Shown: positions 24,947-33,317 of the stretch, piece after piece | How positions within the stretch are numbered: the stretch's first letter is position 1 | Layout of the letters: each line of letters starts with the position of its first letter | Assembly: GCF_002160895.1 (NCBI RefSeq) | Contig: NZ_NFLL01000001.1 | Span: forward strand, 62,001-126,000 | DNA length: 64,000 bases | DNA from: Faecalibacterium sp. An122 | Lineage (GTDB): Bacteria; Bacillota; Clostridia; Oscillospirales; Ruminococcaceae | Reading direction: 5' to 3' | Program-made: the position numbers and the translations under genes | Notes under the pieces: model-generated | What the model saw: only the letters and a program-made list of their open reading frames with translations | Databases searched by the model: none | What the model was told of the DNA's origin: nothing

Positions 24947-27442
24947 TTATTTGTTATCGTTATTTGGCAGAATCTTTTTTAAATCATTTAGATTTATTTT
25001 TCCGGCTGAATAACTTTCACGCACCTGCTGTTCAAACTGATCTGGGCCTTTGTCTTTTAATTGAGTTAAGCGATCGATTTCTGCCTGATTGATGGAGATA
25101 CTTGGCCCAAATTTTGTTTCAACTTTCAAATGTTCCTTTTCCATTGCATGGTCCTGCTTAAGCATAGTCTGATTTTTCTTTACAAACGCAATCAGAACAT
25201 CATAATCATTCTGCACGTAGGGTAAGGAATAAGGAGAAACTGTACTCTTCCGAAGCTGTGTAAGCTCTTGATACAAATGATCTAGGGAAGCGAGTGCCTG
25301 TTTGGCAATGCTTTCTGCATCCTTTTGGGAAAACCAGCCTGCATGAGTAAATGGGTCGAAGGTGGTTTCCGGCAGGGGAAGCTCAAACATCCAATATTCG
25401 TTGCGTTCACAATAGCCCAAAGCGCAGATAGCTCCCAAGTACCGTGCAAAAAATATTCTATAGGCTGGTGAAGAACTAGGATTACCTGTGACAGTGAGAG
25501 AATTAAAAAACTCAAAAATATGGATCAGATCATGCTTCTGGTATGGATCACAGCATACAAGACAGTCGAATAATCTAAATGTAATCGGGCGTCTCGGATA
25601 TTTCTCAACATAAAGCTTAAAAAACAATGGAAGCCATCGACTCTGAATTCGCTTTGCATGGTTGGTAAGTTGCATGGCACGGAAGGTGCCAATAAAGGGG
25701 CCGTCTCCAATCATTTCTACTGTACGGTTATCCTTACGAAAGTTGCCCTCATATCGGTCTTGACGAAATTGCAACCATGCATCTACTTGTTGATCCTGCG
25801 GCAAGTTCAGAACATGCGCTTCAAGTAATTGAATTTCATTTTCTGCATCGGTCCATTCAGAGCAGGCATTGGCTATTACATTCCAAATAATATGATCAAT
25901 TTTACTGTTTTGCTCCTCCATTTTTTGCCCAGGAGAGAGCGGGTTACTAGGTCGAGCAGGGTAAAAAGAAAAATCGTATCCAAGCAGTGTGAGGAATATA
26001 AAAGAAGCGTTATTGTCAGGATTTGAAAAAATGCGATTTAACGCCGCATGTCGTATCTGCTGATTTTCTTTCGTTTCCTGTCGTGGCTTATGATACTTTT
26101 TGAGAAGGCTGGGCAGTGTTTGCGGCAGATCGTCATCGGTAAACAAAAATGTTTCCAGAGGACTCTTTCTTGGCTTTAATTTTTGAAATTCATCGGGAAA
26201 AAAGTGCTTAATAAAAAGTACCCGCGCTAACGTTTTCGCGTTATTTACCGATTTGAACTCAGGGTTGGAAGAGGACAGTAGTTTGAATTCAAGTAAATAA
26301 TCCTTTACTTTTCGAATTGAAATCTGTTCGTGCAGTGAAAACGAAATGGAAATGTTGACGTCGCAAATCTGAGAGATAGGATTGGAAGAAATTTCGTTTG
26401 AATCAATAAAAGGGATTGCTTTAAAATCGAATGGCAAATCGTTCAAACCCAACAATACCCACAATGAGCGCACAAGGGATGAAAAAGAAATTTCGCTCAA
26501 ATTTACGGTAAAGGGAATATACTTCTCGAGATAATCCGAGTTGATTCCTTCCTTTGCACAGAGAGTATCAAGATGGTATTGAAACAGGAAATGTACTCGA
26601 TCAGAAGAAAGCTTTTCGGCAATGGCAAAAATTTTTTTGATTTGTTCAGGATCTGAGATGCGGTCAATATCCTCGAAGCAAAGAAGCACCCGTTTGGGAA
26701 GCCTTTCCAAATCTTTTTGCAGAGCATCGAAAGAGGCTGACAGCCCTTCCCGCTGCCCGGTCAGCAGCACAGATGCCCAGTGTAGCCAACCGTCCTGACC
26801 CAGTGCTGCTTTAAGTCGGTAGGAACTCTGCGGGTGAATGTGGTAGCGTTGGAGAAGCTGTTCGAGTTCATCAACCAGGATGCGCTCAATCGCGTCCAGA
26901 TTGACGGTAAGCAGATCTATTTGTAAAACTTCAAAATCTGCCTGAATGGTTGGGCTTTCTCGAAGGTGGGCCCAAAGAAAAGATTTTCCGTTGCCCCACT
27001 TTGCGTTTATTCCCAGCAGCGGAAAGTAACGTATATATTGCTGTAGTCGTTCAAGGTCGTGTTTCTGTTCCTTGAATGGTTCGTTTCCTATGGATTCTGG
27101 GGTATTTGCATGTAGAAAAGCAAAATGGGTAACTAAGCATGTGAGAAACAATGCCAGTGCTCCGAGAGGCCACTCTGCCCCTATCGGAAAACGTATTTGA
27201 TATCCCTGTAAAAGCCGGATAGTTACATAAGCAGCTACGCTGCTGCCAAGTATGGCAAGAACAGAGCAGAAAAGACTGCGCTGAGATTTGCCGTAAAATA
27301 GCAGAATCACCAGTATTACATCAAGGAAAAGTAAAATGAAAACAGGCTGGACTGAAAATAGATAAAAAAAGATAGCGAAGCCTAAATATCCGTATGAAAA
27401 CTGTTTAAAGTAAAAATTCTGGAAAGGATTTTTCATAAGCAC
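24947..27442 (-). CDS. KAP-family P-loop NTPase with N-terminal membrane helices
   Basis: 831 residues from GTG 27442; an ATG two codons later (27436) is an equally possible start. Four hydrophobic helices occupy about residues 17-50, 56-78 and 90-110. Walker A is GINAKWGNGKS (144-154) and Walker B is RVLLCFEDIDR (251-261), the arrangement of the KAP (Kidins220/ARMS-PifA) family. The rest is a long helical region with no recognised domain. KAP NTPases include phage-exclusion PifA and the QatA ATPase of the Qat defence system. Here it stands alone on the opposite strand between the mobilization genes and a restriction system, so a membrane-bound anti-phage role is likely but inferred. Confidence 0.75.
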   Translation of the reverse strand: MLMKNPFQNFYFKQFSYGYLGFAIFFYLFSVQPVFILLFLDVILVILLFYGKSQRSLFCSVLAILGSSVAAYVTIRLLQGYQIRFPIGAEWPLGALALFLTCLVTHFAFLHANTPESIGNEPFKEQKHDLERLQQYIRYFPLLGINAKWGNGKSFLWAHLRESPTIQADFEVLQIDLLTVNLDAIERILVDELEQLLQRYHIHPQSSYRLKAALGQDGWLHWASVLLTGQREGLSASFDALQKDLERLPKRVLLCFEDIDRISDPEQIKKIFAIAEKLSSDRVHFLFQYHLDTLCAKEGINSDYLEKYIPFTVNLSEISFSSLVRSLWVLLGLNDLPFDFKAIPFIDSNEISSNPISQICDVNISISFSLHEQISIRKVKDYLLEFKLLSSSNPEFKSVNNAKTLARVLFIKHFFPDEFQKLKPRKSPLETFLFTDDDLPQTLPSLLKKYHKPRQETKENQQIRHAALNRIFSNPDNNASFIFLTLLGYDFSFYPARPSNPLSPGQKMEEQNSKIDHIIWNVIANACSEWTDAENEIQLLEAHVLNLPQDQQVDAWLQFRQDRYEGNFRKDNRTVEMIGDGPFIGTFRAMQLTNHAKRIQSRWLPLFFKLYVEKYPRRPITFRLFDCLVCCDPYQKHDLIHIFEFFNSLTVTGNPSSSPAYRIFFARYLGAICALGYCERNEYWMFELPLPETTFDPFTHAGWFSQKDAESIAKQALASLDHLYQELTQLRKSTVSPYSLPYVQNDYDVLIAFVKKNQTMLKQDHAMEKEHLKVETKFGPSISINQAEIDRLTQLKDKGPDQFEQQVRESYSAGKINLNDLKKILPNNDNK

Positions 27443-27677
27443 CTCTGAACCTGTTGGTTATTGGATGATGGGTTCTTATAGGAAAATAATTATAAATTGT
27501 CTTTTCTGATTGTAACACAGTGTGAGTCAGAATAAAAGTGAAGCCGTTTTAGAATCAATACTTAATATAAAATCATCTGCCTATATGAATGAGAGAAAAT
27601 AGATGAATTCAGTATTTCTAGACTACAGAAGCGTACATTTACATTTCAATTAAATGATCTTTCTATACAAACGCAAA
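27443..27677. other. AT-rich intergenic region upstream of the KAP gene
   Basis: No coding potential on either strand. The minus strand must hold the KAP promoter, but several AT-rich -10 candidates occur and none has a convincing -35 partner. Confidence 0.35.
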
Positions 27678-27726
27678 CCCGCCTGTATCCGTACAGCTTA
27701 TGTGCGGGTGCAGGCGGGCTTTTTTA
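27678..27726 (-). terminator. Bidirectional terminator after the HTH gene
   Basis: Long imperfect hairpin: CCCGCCTG near 27686 pairs with CAGGCGGG near 27712. The + strand shows a TTTTTT run, and T-rich sequence follows on the minus strand. It ends 3 bases from the HTH stop and could insulate both directions. Confidence 0.75.
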
Positions 27727-27728
27727 TT

Positions 27729-27971
27729 TTACTGGAGTTCCTGATCCAGATCCCGGAACAGGTCGGAATCAAAGAACTGCTCGATGGTAATTCCCAGGCC
27801 ATCACAGAGCTTTTTAATGGTGGAAATGGTGGCACTTCGATTGCGGCCACTGACAATATTGTTCACGGTGGATTGGGTGACACCGCTCATAGTGCTCAGC
27901 TTGTTGATGGAAATATTTTTCTCCCGGCACAACTCCAGAATCCGCTCTTTAACAGCTTCACCGATACACAA
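27729..27971 (-). CDS. XRE-family transcriptional regulator
   Basis: About 80 residues from TTG 27971, chosen because GAGGTGG lies seven bases upstream on the minus strand; a TTG at 28019 would add 16 residues without a ribosome site. VKERILELCREKNISINKLSTMSGVTQSTVNNIVSGRNRSATISTIKKLCDGL is a Cro/CI helix-turn-helix. It faces the SLOG gene across a perfect 29-bp palindrome, probably its operator. The conserved acidic C-terminus (EQFFDSDLF) is usual in this small family. Confidence 0.78.
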   Translation of the reverse strand: MCIGEAVKERILELCREKNISINKLSTMSGVTQSTVNNIVSGRNRSATISTIKKLCDGLGITIEQFFDSDLFRDLDQELQ

Positions 27972-28026
27972 GGGGCACCACCTCACTTCTAAGAAGATGA
28001 TACCCGGTTTAGCTTGCAAGGATTAA

Positions 28027-28055
28027 CCCTTTTGAGTTAAAATAACTCAAAAGGG
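28027..28055. promoter_or_regulatory. Perfect operator palindrome between the HTH and SLOG genes
   Basis: CCCTTTTGAGTTA (28027-28039) and TAACTCAAAAGGG (28043-28055) form a perfect 13-bp inverted repeat around AAA. It sits between the divergent start regions, immediately before the ribosome site of the SLOG gene. It is the likely binding site of the adjacent XRE regulator. Confidence 0.75.
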
Positions 28056-28063
28056 GTGATTAT

Positions 28064-28564
28064 ATGAGTGCAACCAGTATGACCTGCTTTTTCATTGGTC
28101 ACAGAGATGCCCCGGATACTATTTAGCCAGCACTGTCGGCTGAAGTGGAGCGACATATAACAGAACTCGGGGTAGGGGAGTTCATCGTAGGGCACTGTGG
28201 CAGGTTTGACAGCCTTGCTGCTAGGGCAGTGAAAGAGTCGAAGACCCTGCACCCAGAAGTGGAACTGACACTGCTGCTTCCTTATCATCCAGCAAAGAAG
28301 CCTGTCCAGAAGCCGGAAGGCTTTGACAGCTTGTTCTATCCTCCTGGGATGGAGAAAGTACCTTATAGGGCAGCTATTGTGGCAGCAAACAGATACGTCG
28401 TAGACCACGTAGATTACCTGATTGCCTACGCTTGGCAGCCAGGGAGCAATTCTAGATCACTAATGGAGTATGCGCGTAAAAGAGGTAAAGTTCATTTAAC
28501 TGAGTTAGTGGGAGAAATTGTGCGATTTGAAATGTCACGTGTAGAAAATAACTTGACTATATAG
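28064..28564 (+). pseudogene. SLOG-family (YpsA/DUF1273-like) protein interrupted by an in-frame TAG
   Basis: From ATG 28064 (AAGGGG upstream) the frame reads MSATSMTCFFIGHRDAPDTI, then TAG at 28124-28126, then continues in the same frame as PALSAEVERHITELGVGEFIVG to 28564. Joined, the 166 codons make a Rossmann-like SLOG protein: FIGHR at the start, GHCGRFDSLAARAV, and a late DYLIAYAWQPGSNSRSLMEYA. A shorter product from GTG 28145 would lack the first strand of the fold. The single amber codon points to a recent nonsense mutation or a sequencing error. The family is thought to bind nucleotide-derived ligands. Confidence 0.72.
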
Positions 28565-28581
28565 GCAAATTGGTATATACT
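28553..28581 (+). promoter_or_regulatory. Promoter of the type I restriction-modification operon
   Basis: TTGACT (28553-28558), 17 bp, TATACT (28576-28581). The -35 overlaps the end of the SLOG frame and the start of the first hsd gene follows 70 bp later. Confidence 0.83.
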
Positions 28582-28650
28582 AGAGCACAGAAAGGGTATG
28601 ACGGAAAGAAAATGAGTTATTTTAAGCTCGTGACAGATTGAGGTGAAGGG

Positions 28651-29235
28651 ATGAAGCTACAGGATCTTGCAAGTGTGCGCAGTGGGCTTGTGCTGTCGAG
28701 AAAGCAGGCAAAGGAACCGATAGGGTATCCATATCGTTCGATTAACCTGCGGGCCATTCAGCCGGATGCATCGATTAATCTGAGTGAAGTCGACGTGTAC
28801 CAGGCAAAGGAGCCGCTGAAACCTGAGTATCTCTCCCAAATAGGAGACATTATCGTGCGCCTGACTGCCCCCTATACAGCAGTACTAGTTGATGAAACAA
28901 CGAAGGGAATGGTAATATCCTCCAATTTCGTTGTAATTCGAATAAAGAGTGAAAAGCTTTTTCCAGAATATCTTTTTTGGCTGTTGAACACCCAAAGTGT
29001 GAAGCGTGATATTTACGAAAATGCAACCAGCAATATGCTGGGGGCTGTCAATGCGAAATTTCTGGCCGAAATAGAGATGGCACTGCTTCCAATCGAGGAA
29101 CAGCATAAACTGGCGCAGCTCTATTTGACATCCAGACGTGAAATACGGCTCCTCAGAGAATTGGCCGAAGAAAAAGAAAGATATTATGCAAAATTCCTAG
29201 ATCAGACCTACAAGAAAGTAAAGAGAGGAAAATGA
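28651..29235 (+). CDS. Short HsdS-like specificity protein (single target-recognition domain)
   Basis: 194 residues, about half of a normal HsdS. It starts with the VRSGLVLSRKQ type of target-recognition domain opening and contains a GDIIVRLTAPYTAVLVDE strand pair and PEYLFWLLNTQSVKRDI. It ends in a helical spacer (EEQHKLAQLYLTSRREIRLLRELAEEKERYYAKFL) of the kind that dimerises in HsdS. It precedes hsdM by one base. It may work as a dimer giving a palindromic target, or modulate the full HsdS at 31815. Unlike the degenerate copies often seen, this frame is intact. Confidence 0.75.
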   Translation: MKLQDLASVRSGLVLSRKQAKEPIGYPYRSINLRAIQPDASINLSEVDVYQAKEPLKPEYLSQIGDIIVRLTAPYTAVLVDETTKGMVISSNFVVIRIKSEKLFPEYLFWLLNTQSVKRDIYENATSNMLGAVNAKFLAEIEMALLPIEEQHKLAQLYLTSRREIRLLRELAEEKERYYAKFLDQTYKKVKRGK

Positions 29236-29236
29236 T

Positions 29237-30766
29237 ATGACCACCAGAAAAGACATTGAACAGGTACTTTGGAAAGCTTGCGATAGTTTCCGTGGCAAGA
29301 TTGACAGCTCCCGGTATAAAGACTATATCCTTTCGATGCTGTTTGTAAAATACCTTAGTGACGTCTGCAAGGAAAAGCAGGAAGAGTATATTAAGCAGTA
29401 CGAAGGTGACATGCGCCGTGTAGAGCGGGCCATGAGCCGTGAGCGCTTTGCGATGGATGAGCAGTCTACCTTTGACTACCTCTACGCAAACCGAAACGAT
29501 GCAGAAATTGGACAAAAGATCAATGTAGCACTCAACCACATTGAGGAGCATAACAGCGGTAAGCTGCGGAATGTCTTCCGGGCGATCGACTTCAATTCGC
29601 AGGTGGACTTTGGTGAACCCAAGGAGAAAAACGCAACCTTACGCAATCTGCTGGAAGACTTTGGCGGTCTGGACCTTCGTCCGAGTCAGTTGGGGTCCGC
29701 TGATATTATCGGCGATGCCTATGAATATATGATCGCCATGTTTGCCTCGGATGCAGGCAAAAAAGGCGGCGAGTTCTTTACCCCCAGTCAGGTTTCGGAA
29801 CTGGTTGCCTCTCTGGTGCAGCCTAAGGAAAACGACCGGATCTATGACCCTACCTGCGGCAGCGGCGGCCTGCTGCTGAAAGCGTATAAGAAGGTGCCCA
29901 GCGGCAAGGTGGCTATCTATGGTCAGGAGCTGAACGCCCAGACCTGGGCGCTTTGCACCATGAATATGTTCCTGCATGGGGTGGATGACGCCCGGATCTG
30001 GCAGGGAGATACCCTCTCCAACCCCCAGAACCTTGAGCAGGATCAGCTGATGAAATTCCAGGTAGTGGTCGCAAATCCGCCGTTTAGTCTGGATAAATGG
30101 GATAGCGGTTTCCTCTCTGAAGCCGAAGCAGACAGCAAGGGCAAAAAGAAGATGTCTGCCGAGCTGGACCCCTACCACCGGTTTGACTGGGGCGTTCCTC
30201 CCACCTCCAAGGGCGACTACGCCTTTGTTCTTCACATGCTCTCCAGTCTGGATGCAGAAAATGGCCGGATGGCTGTGGTGCTGCCCCATGGCGTGCTGTT
30301 CCGTGGGGCCAGTGAGGGTAAAATCCGCCGCCAACTGGTTGAGATGAACTTGCTGGATGCGGTCATTGGGCTGCCGGCCAATCTGTTCTATGGTACGGGT
30401 ATCCCGGCCTGTATCCTGGTATTCAAAAAGAACCGCACCCGGCGGGATGTGTTATTTATTGATGCCTCGGGAGATGGCAACTTTGAAAAGGGCAAAAACC
30501 AGAACATTCTCCGGGACAGCGATATCGCACGTATTGTCGCGGCTTACCAGGCCCGGCAGAATGAGGACAAATACAGCTATGTGGCGTCCTTCGATGAAAT
30601 TAAGGAAAACGATTTCAACCTGAATATCCCTCGGTATGTGGATACCTTTGAGGAGGAGCAGCTGGTGGATATCGACGAGGTGCAACAGAACATTGCCAAC
30701 ATCGAGGCCGAGCTGGCACAGGTGCAGGCTCAGATGAAAAAGTATATGGAGGAGCTGGGTTTGTAA
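29237..30766 (+). CDS. hsdM: Type I restriction-modification DNA methyltransferase subunit M
   Basis: 509 residues, full length for HsdM. An N-terminal helical domain (VLWKACDSFRGKIDSSRYKDYILSMLFVKYLSD) is followed by the SAM-binding motif DPTCGSGGLLLKAY (about residue 203) and the catalytic NPPF motif in VVVANPPFSLDKW (about 278), marking an N6-adenine methylase. It methylates the target with HsdS and protects host DNA. The TAATG at its end couples it to the next gene. Codon use is nearer the host average than that of the neighbouring small genes. Confidence 0.95.
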   Translation: MTTRKDIEQVLWKACDSFRGKIDSSRYKDYILSMLFVKYLSDVCKEKQEEYIKQYEGDMRRVERAMSRERFAMDEQSTFDYLYANRNDAEIGQKINVALNHIEEHNSGKLRNVFRAIDFNSQVDFGEPKEKNATLRNLLEDFGGLDLRPSQLGSADIIGDAYEYMIAMFASDAGKKGGEFFTPSQVSELVASLVQPKENDRIYDPTCGSGGLLLKAYKKVPSGKVAIYGQELNAQTWALCTMNMFLHGVDDARIWQGDTLSNPQNLEQDQLMKFQVVVANPPFSLDKWDSGFLSEAEADSKGKKKMSAELDPYHRFDWGVPPTSKGDYAFVLHMLSSLDAENGRMAVVLPHGVLFRGASEGKIRRQLVEMNLLDAVIGLPANLFYGTGIPACILVFKKNRTRRDVLFIDASGDGNFEKGKNQNILRDSDIARIVAAYQARQNEDKYSYVASFDEIKENDFNLNIPRYVDTFEEEQLVDIDEVQQNIANIEAELAQVQAQMKKYMEELGL

Positions 30767-31128
30767 TGTGGCAGACTGAATCAATGGCGGCAAATTCAGC
30801 AAGAGCCGTCTTTGAAAATGCGAAGAATGAGGCGCAAAGAGAAAATGAAGAATCCAGGTACAAAAGTAAACTGGAAAAAGGTGCAGATGCCAGTATTGCG
30901 CAGAAGGAACTTGTAAAGAATCAGGTTGATTTGTTATACAAACAAAATCGATTACTTTCTGACAACTATGACAAGTTAAAAGAAATATACGATGCGCAGT
31001 GTCAATCCACTATAGAGGCAAAAGAAGATTTGCGCAGAAGTAGGCGATATAATGCGTGGATGATGGTTGTTTCTATCATTTCGATGCTGGCTGCGATAGC
31101 AAGTATCGTAATATCGATGGTTGTCTGA
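30766..31128 (+). CDS. Small coiled-coil protein with a C-terminal membrane anchor
   Basis: 120 residues whose start overlaps the hsdM stop by one base (TAATG). Residues 15-90 are charged, heptad-rich coiled coil (KLEKGADASIAQKELVKNQVDLL, YDKLKEIYDAQ). Residues about 97-119 are one hydrophobic helix (MMVVSIISMLAAIASIVISMVV). I recognise no family. Its tight placement inside the restriction operon suggests it works with it, perhaps as a membrane tether, or is a separate defence gene carried in the operon. Alone it gives no enzymatic clue. Confidence 0.7.
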   Translation: MWQTESMAANSARAVFENAKNEAQRENEESRYKSKLEKGADASIAQKELVKNQVDLLYKQNRLLSDNYDKLKEIYDAQCQSTIEAKEDLRRSRRYNAWMMVVSIISMLAAIASIVISMVV

Positions 31129-31143
31129 CTAGGAGGTTGCTTT

Positions 31144-31818
31144 ATGATTAACGTGGATTTAGAAAAAGGAACTTATATATGCCCATATTGCGGACATGCA
31201 CAGGCATTTACGATGCCAAGACACGATTTTGAAAGCTGTGGATTTGCTTTCAAATATTCAATGAGTGAAAAGTATAAGGAGTGTTCTTTTATTATTCACA
31301 GTTTACAATGTGCAAATAAAGGTTGCGAAAGAATTTGTGTCATAGCTTTAAATATTAAGACAAACAAACAGATTGATCTTTTACCTCAGGTAACCATCAA
31401 ACAGTATCCGGACTATATTCCGGAACAAATTCGCAAGGATTATGAAGAAGCAAATTTAATCCTAGATCGCAGTCCAAAAGCAGCAGCTACTTTACTGCGG
31501 CGTTGTTTGCAAGGAATGATACATGATTTTTGGGGCATCAAAGAGAAAAATCTAAATGCGGAGATCACACGATTAAAAGATAAAGTAACACCAATGCAGT
31601 GGAAAGCAATTGATGGATTACGTCAAATTGGAAACATTGGCGCTCATATGGAAAAAGATGTCAATTTAATGATTGACATTGAACCAGATGAAGCTCAGAA
31701 GCTATTGAAGCTAATTGAAATGCTTCTGGAAAAATGGTATATAGCACGTCATGATGAAGAAGCTTTGTTAACTGAAATTATAGGGATTGCCGAAAGCAAA
31801 GAGGAACAGCGGAAATGA
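31144..31818 (+). CDS. DUF4145-domain protein with N-terminal zinc ribbon
   Basis: 224 residues with AGGAGG seven bases upstream. An N-terminal zinc ribbon pairs CPYCGH (about 13-18) with C..KGC cysteines near residue 60. The C-terminal half (ANLILDRSPKAAATLLRRCLQGMIHDFWGI ... GLRQIGNIGAHMEKD) matches the DUF4145 helical domain often found beside restriction systems. DUF4145 is thought to be related to the HEPN superfamily, but no catalytic R-x4-H is obvious here. It overlaps hsdS by ATGA. Its role in the operon is unknown. Confidence 0.78.
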   Translation: MINVDLEKGTYICPYCGHAQAFTMPRHDFESCGFAFKYSMSEKYKECSFIIHSLQCANKGCERICVIALNIKTNKQIDLLPQVTIKQYPDYIPEQIRKDYEEANLILDRSPKAAATLLRRCLQGMIHDFWGIKEKNLNAEITRLKDKVTPMQWKAIDGLRQIGNIGAHMEKDVNLMIDIEPDEAQKLLKLIEMLLEKWYIARHDEEALLTEIIGIAESKEEQRK

Positions 31819-33065
31819 CACCAGAAATCAAACAGCGCATTGCGCAGATACAGCGAGGCGAGGTGCCGAAAGGGTATACAAAAAAGAAGCAGATTTTAAT
31901 TCCAAGCAGATGGGACTATATTCAGATTCAAGATGTTGCAAAGGTCTCATCTGGGAGTACGCCCAATCGAAAAAATCCAGCATACTGGAATGGGAGTATG
32001 GCATGGGTTACTACGGGAGAACTCAGTAACGGACATGTCCATCATACGTTGGAGTCTATTACAGAAAATGCTATTGCCGAAACAAATCTTCGGGTATATC
32101 CTAAGGGAACTCTTCTGATGGCAATGTATGGACAAGGAAAAACAAGAGGTACTGTTGCTATACTTGAAATTGATGCGACGATAAATCAGGCATGCGCAGC
32201 GATTTTAACAGAGACAAAAAATATCATGTTTTTGTTTTATCAGTTGCAAAGTTCGTACAATGATATTAGGAAGCTAAGCAATACAGGAAATCAAGAAAAT
32301 TTAAATGCAGATATAATTAAAACTTACCGAATTCTGTGGGCACCTAACGACGAGCAACAAAAAATCGCCGCCATCCTCACCACCCAGGATAAGGTGATTG
32401 AACTGAAAGAAAAGCTCCTGGCTGAAAAGCAGCAGCAGAAAAAGTATCTCATGCAGCAGCTTTTGACAGGCAAAAAGCGGTTGCCTGGGTTTAGCAATGA
32501 GTGGAGTTTCCCAAGAGCTAAAGAAATCTTCGCAAATATTTCAGACAAACAACATAACGGCGATTTAAGAGTCCTTTCATCAACACAGGATAGGGGAATT
32601 GTGCCAAGAGATGAAGTGGATATTGATATAAAATATGACCCTGCTTCTTTGGCGAATTATAAAAAAGTGCAGCAAGGTAACTTTGTCATTAGCCTACGCT
32701 CATTCCAAGGCGGTATTGAGTACTCCGCTTATACGGGACTCGTCAGTCCGGCCTATACGGTCTTGACTCCGAAGAAAGATATTTCGGATGAGTATTATAA
32801 GCACTTTTTCAAGAGTACGGATTATATTAACCGCCTAAATGTTGCAGTTTACGGAATTCGGGATGGAAAACAGATCAGTTATGAGGACTTTGGACGGATA
32901 CGAATTCCTTATCCACCTGTTGATGAACAAAATGCAATAGCAACTATTTTTGCTACGTCTGACCGTGAAATTGATCTATTACGGCAGGCTGTCGAACAGG
33001 AAAAACAAAAGAAAAAAGCGCTGATGCAGCTGCTGCTGACAGGAATTGTGAGGGTAAAAGCATGA
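31815..33065 (+). CDS. hsdS: Type I restriction enzyme specificity subunit S
   Basis: 416 residues with two target-recognition domains (about 30-180 and 225-375). Each is followed by a conserved helix of the form EQQKIAAILTTQDKVIELKEKLLAEKQQQKKYLMQQLLTGKKRLPGF, the spacer that sets the distance between the half-sites. The second domain ends EKQKKKALMQLLLTGIVRVK. It begins in an ATGA overlap with the DUF4145 gene. It dictates the DNA target for the HsdM and HsdR partners. The first domain's sequence is AT-rich and unlike the second, as usual for this recombining gene. Confidence 0.92.
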   Translation: MTPEIKQRIAQIQRGEVPKGYTKKKQILIPSRWDYIQIQDVAKVSSGSTPNRKNPAYWNGSMAWVTTGELSNGHVHHTLESITENAIAETNLRVYPKGTLLMAMYGQGKTRGTVAILEIDATINQACAAILTETKNIMFLFYQLQSSYNDIRKLSNTGNQENLNADIIKTYRILWAPNDEQQKIAAILTTQDKVIELKEKLLAEKQQQKKYLMQQLLTGKKRLPGFSNEWSFPRAKEIFANISDKQHNGDLRVLSSTQDRGIVPRDEVDIDIKYDPASLANYKKVQQGNFVISLRSFQGGIEYSAYTGLVSPAYTVLTPKKDISDEYYKHFFKSTDYINRLNVAVYGIRDGKQISYEDFGRIRIPYPPVDEQNAIATIFATSDREIDLLRQAVEQEKQKKKALMQLLLTGIVRVKA

Positions 33066-33274
33066 AAGAAAATATGAAAGATAAGATTTATAATTATATT
33101 GAAAAAATTCCCGAATGTACATCACATGAAATTGCGGAGAATCTCGCAATTAATGAAATAAAAGTTGTAGAAATACTGGAGGAGCTGAGTGAGGAGTATA
33201 GAATTACTCAGCACGTTTGCCCTTTAGGAAATGTCAAAGATCCGGATTGCAGCTGTTTTTATTGTGTAATTTAA
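33062..33274 (+). CDS. Small winged-helix-like protein in the restriction operon
   Basis: 70 residues overlapping hsdS by ATGA. KIYNYIEKIPECTSHEIAENLAINEIKVVEILEELSEEYRI is a compact winged-helix pattern. The C-terminus has three cysteines (CPLGNVKDPDCSCFYCVI) that could bind metal. It may regulate the operon or adapt HsdR; similar small genes are seen in other type I operons, but no function is established from the sequence. Confidence 0.6.
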   Translation: MKENMKDKIYNYIEKIPECTSHEIAENLAINEIKVVEILEELSEEYRITQHVCPLGNVKDPDCSCFYCVI

Positions 33275-33317
33275 GCGCACGGGAATGCATGGCAAATCGT
33301 TTTAAAGGAGGCAAGCC

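Noticed and set aside
28064-28564. TAG recoding (for example pyrrolysine) in the SLOG gene
   Set aside because: No amber-suppressor system or recoding element is visible, and the other genes end normally; a nonsense mutation or error is simpler.
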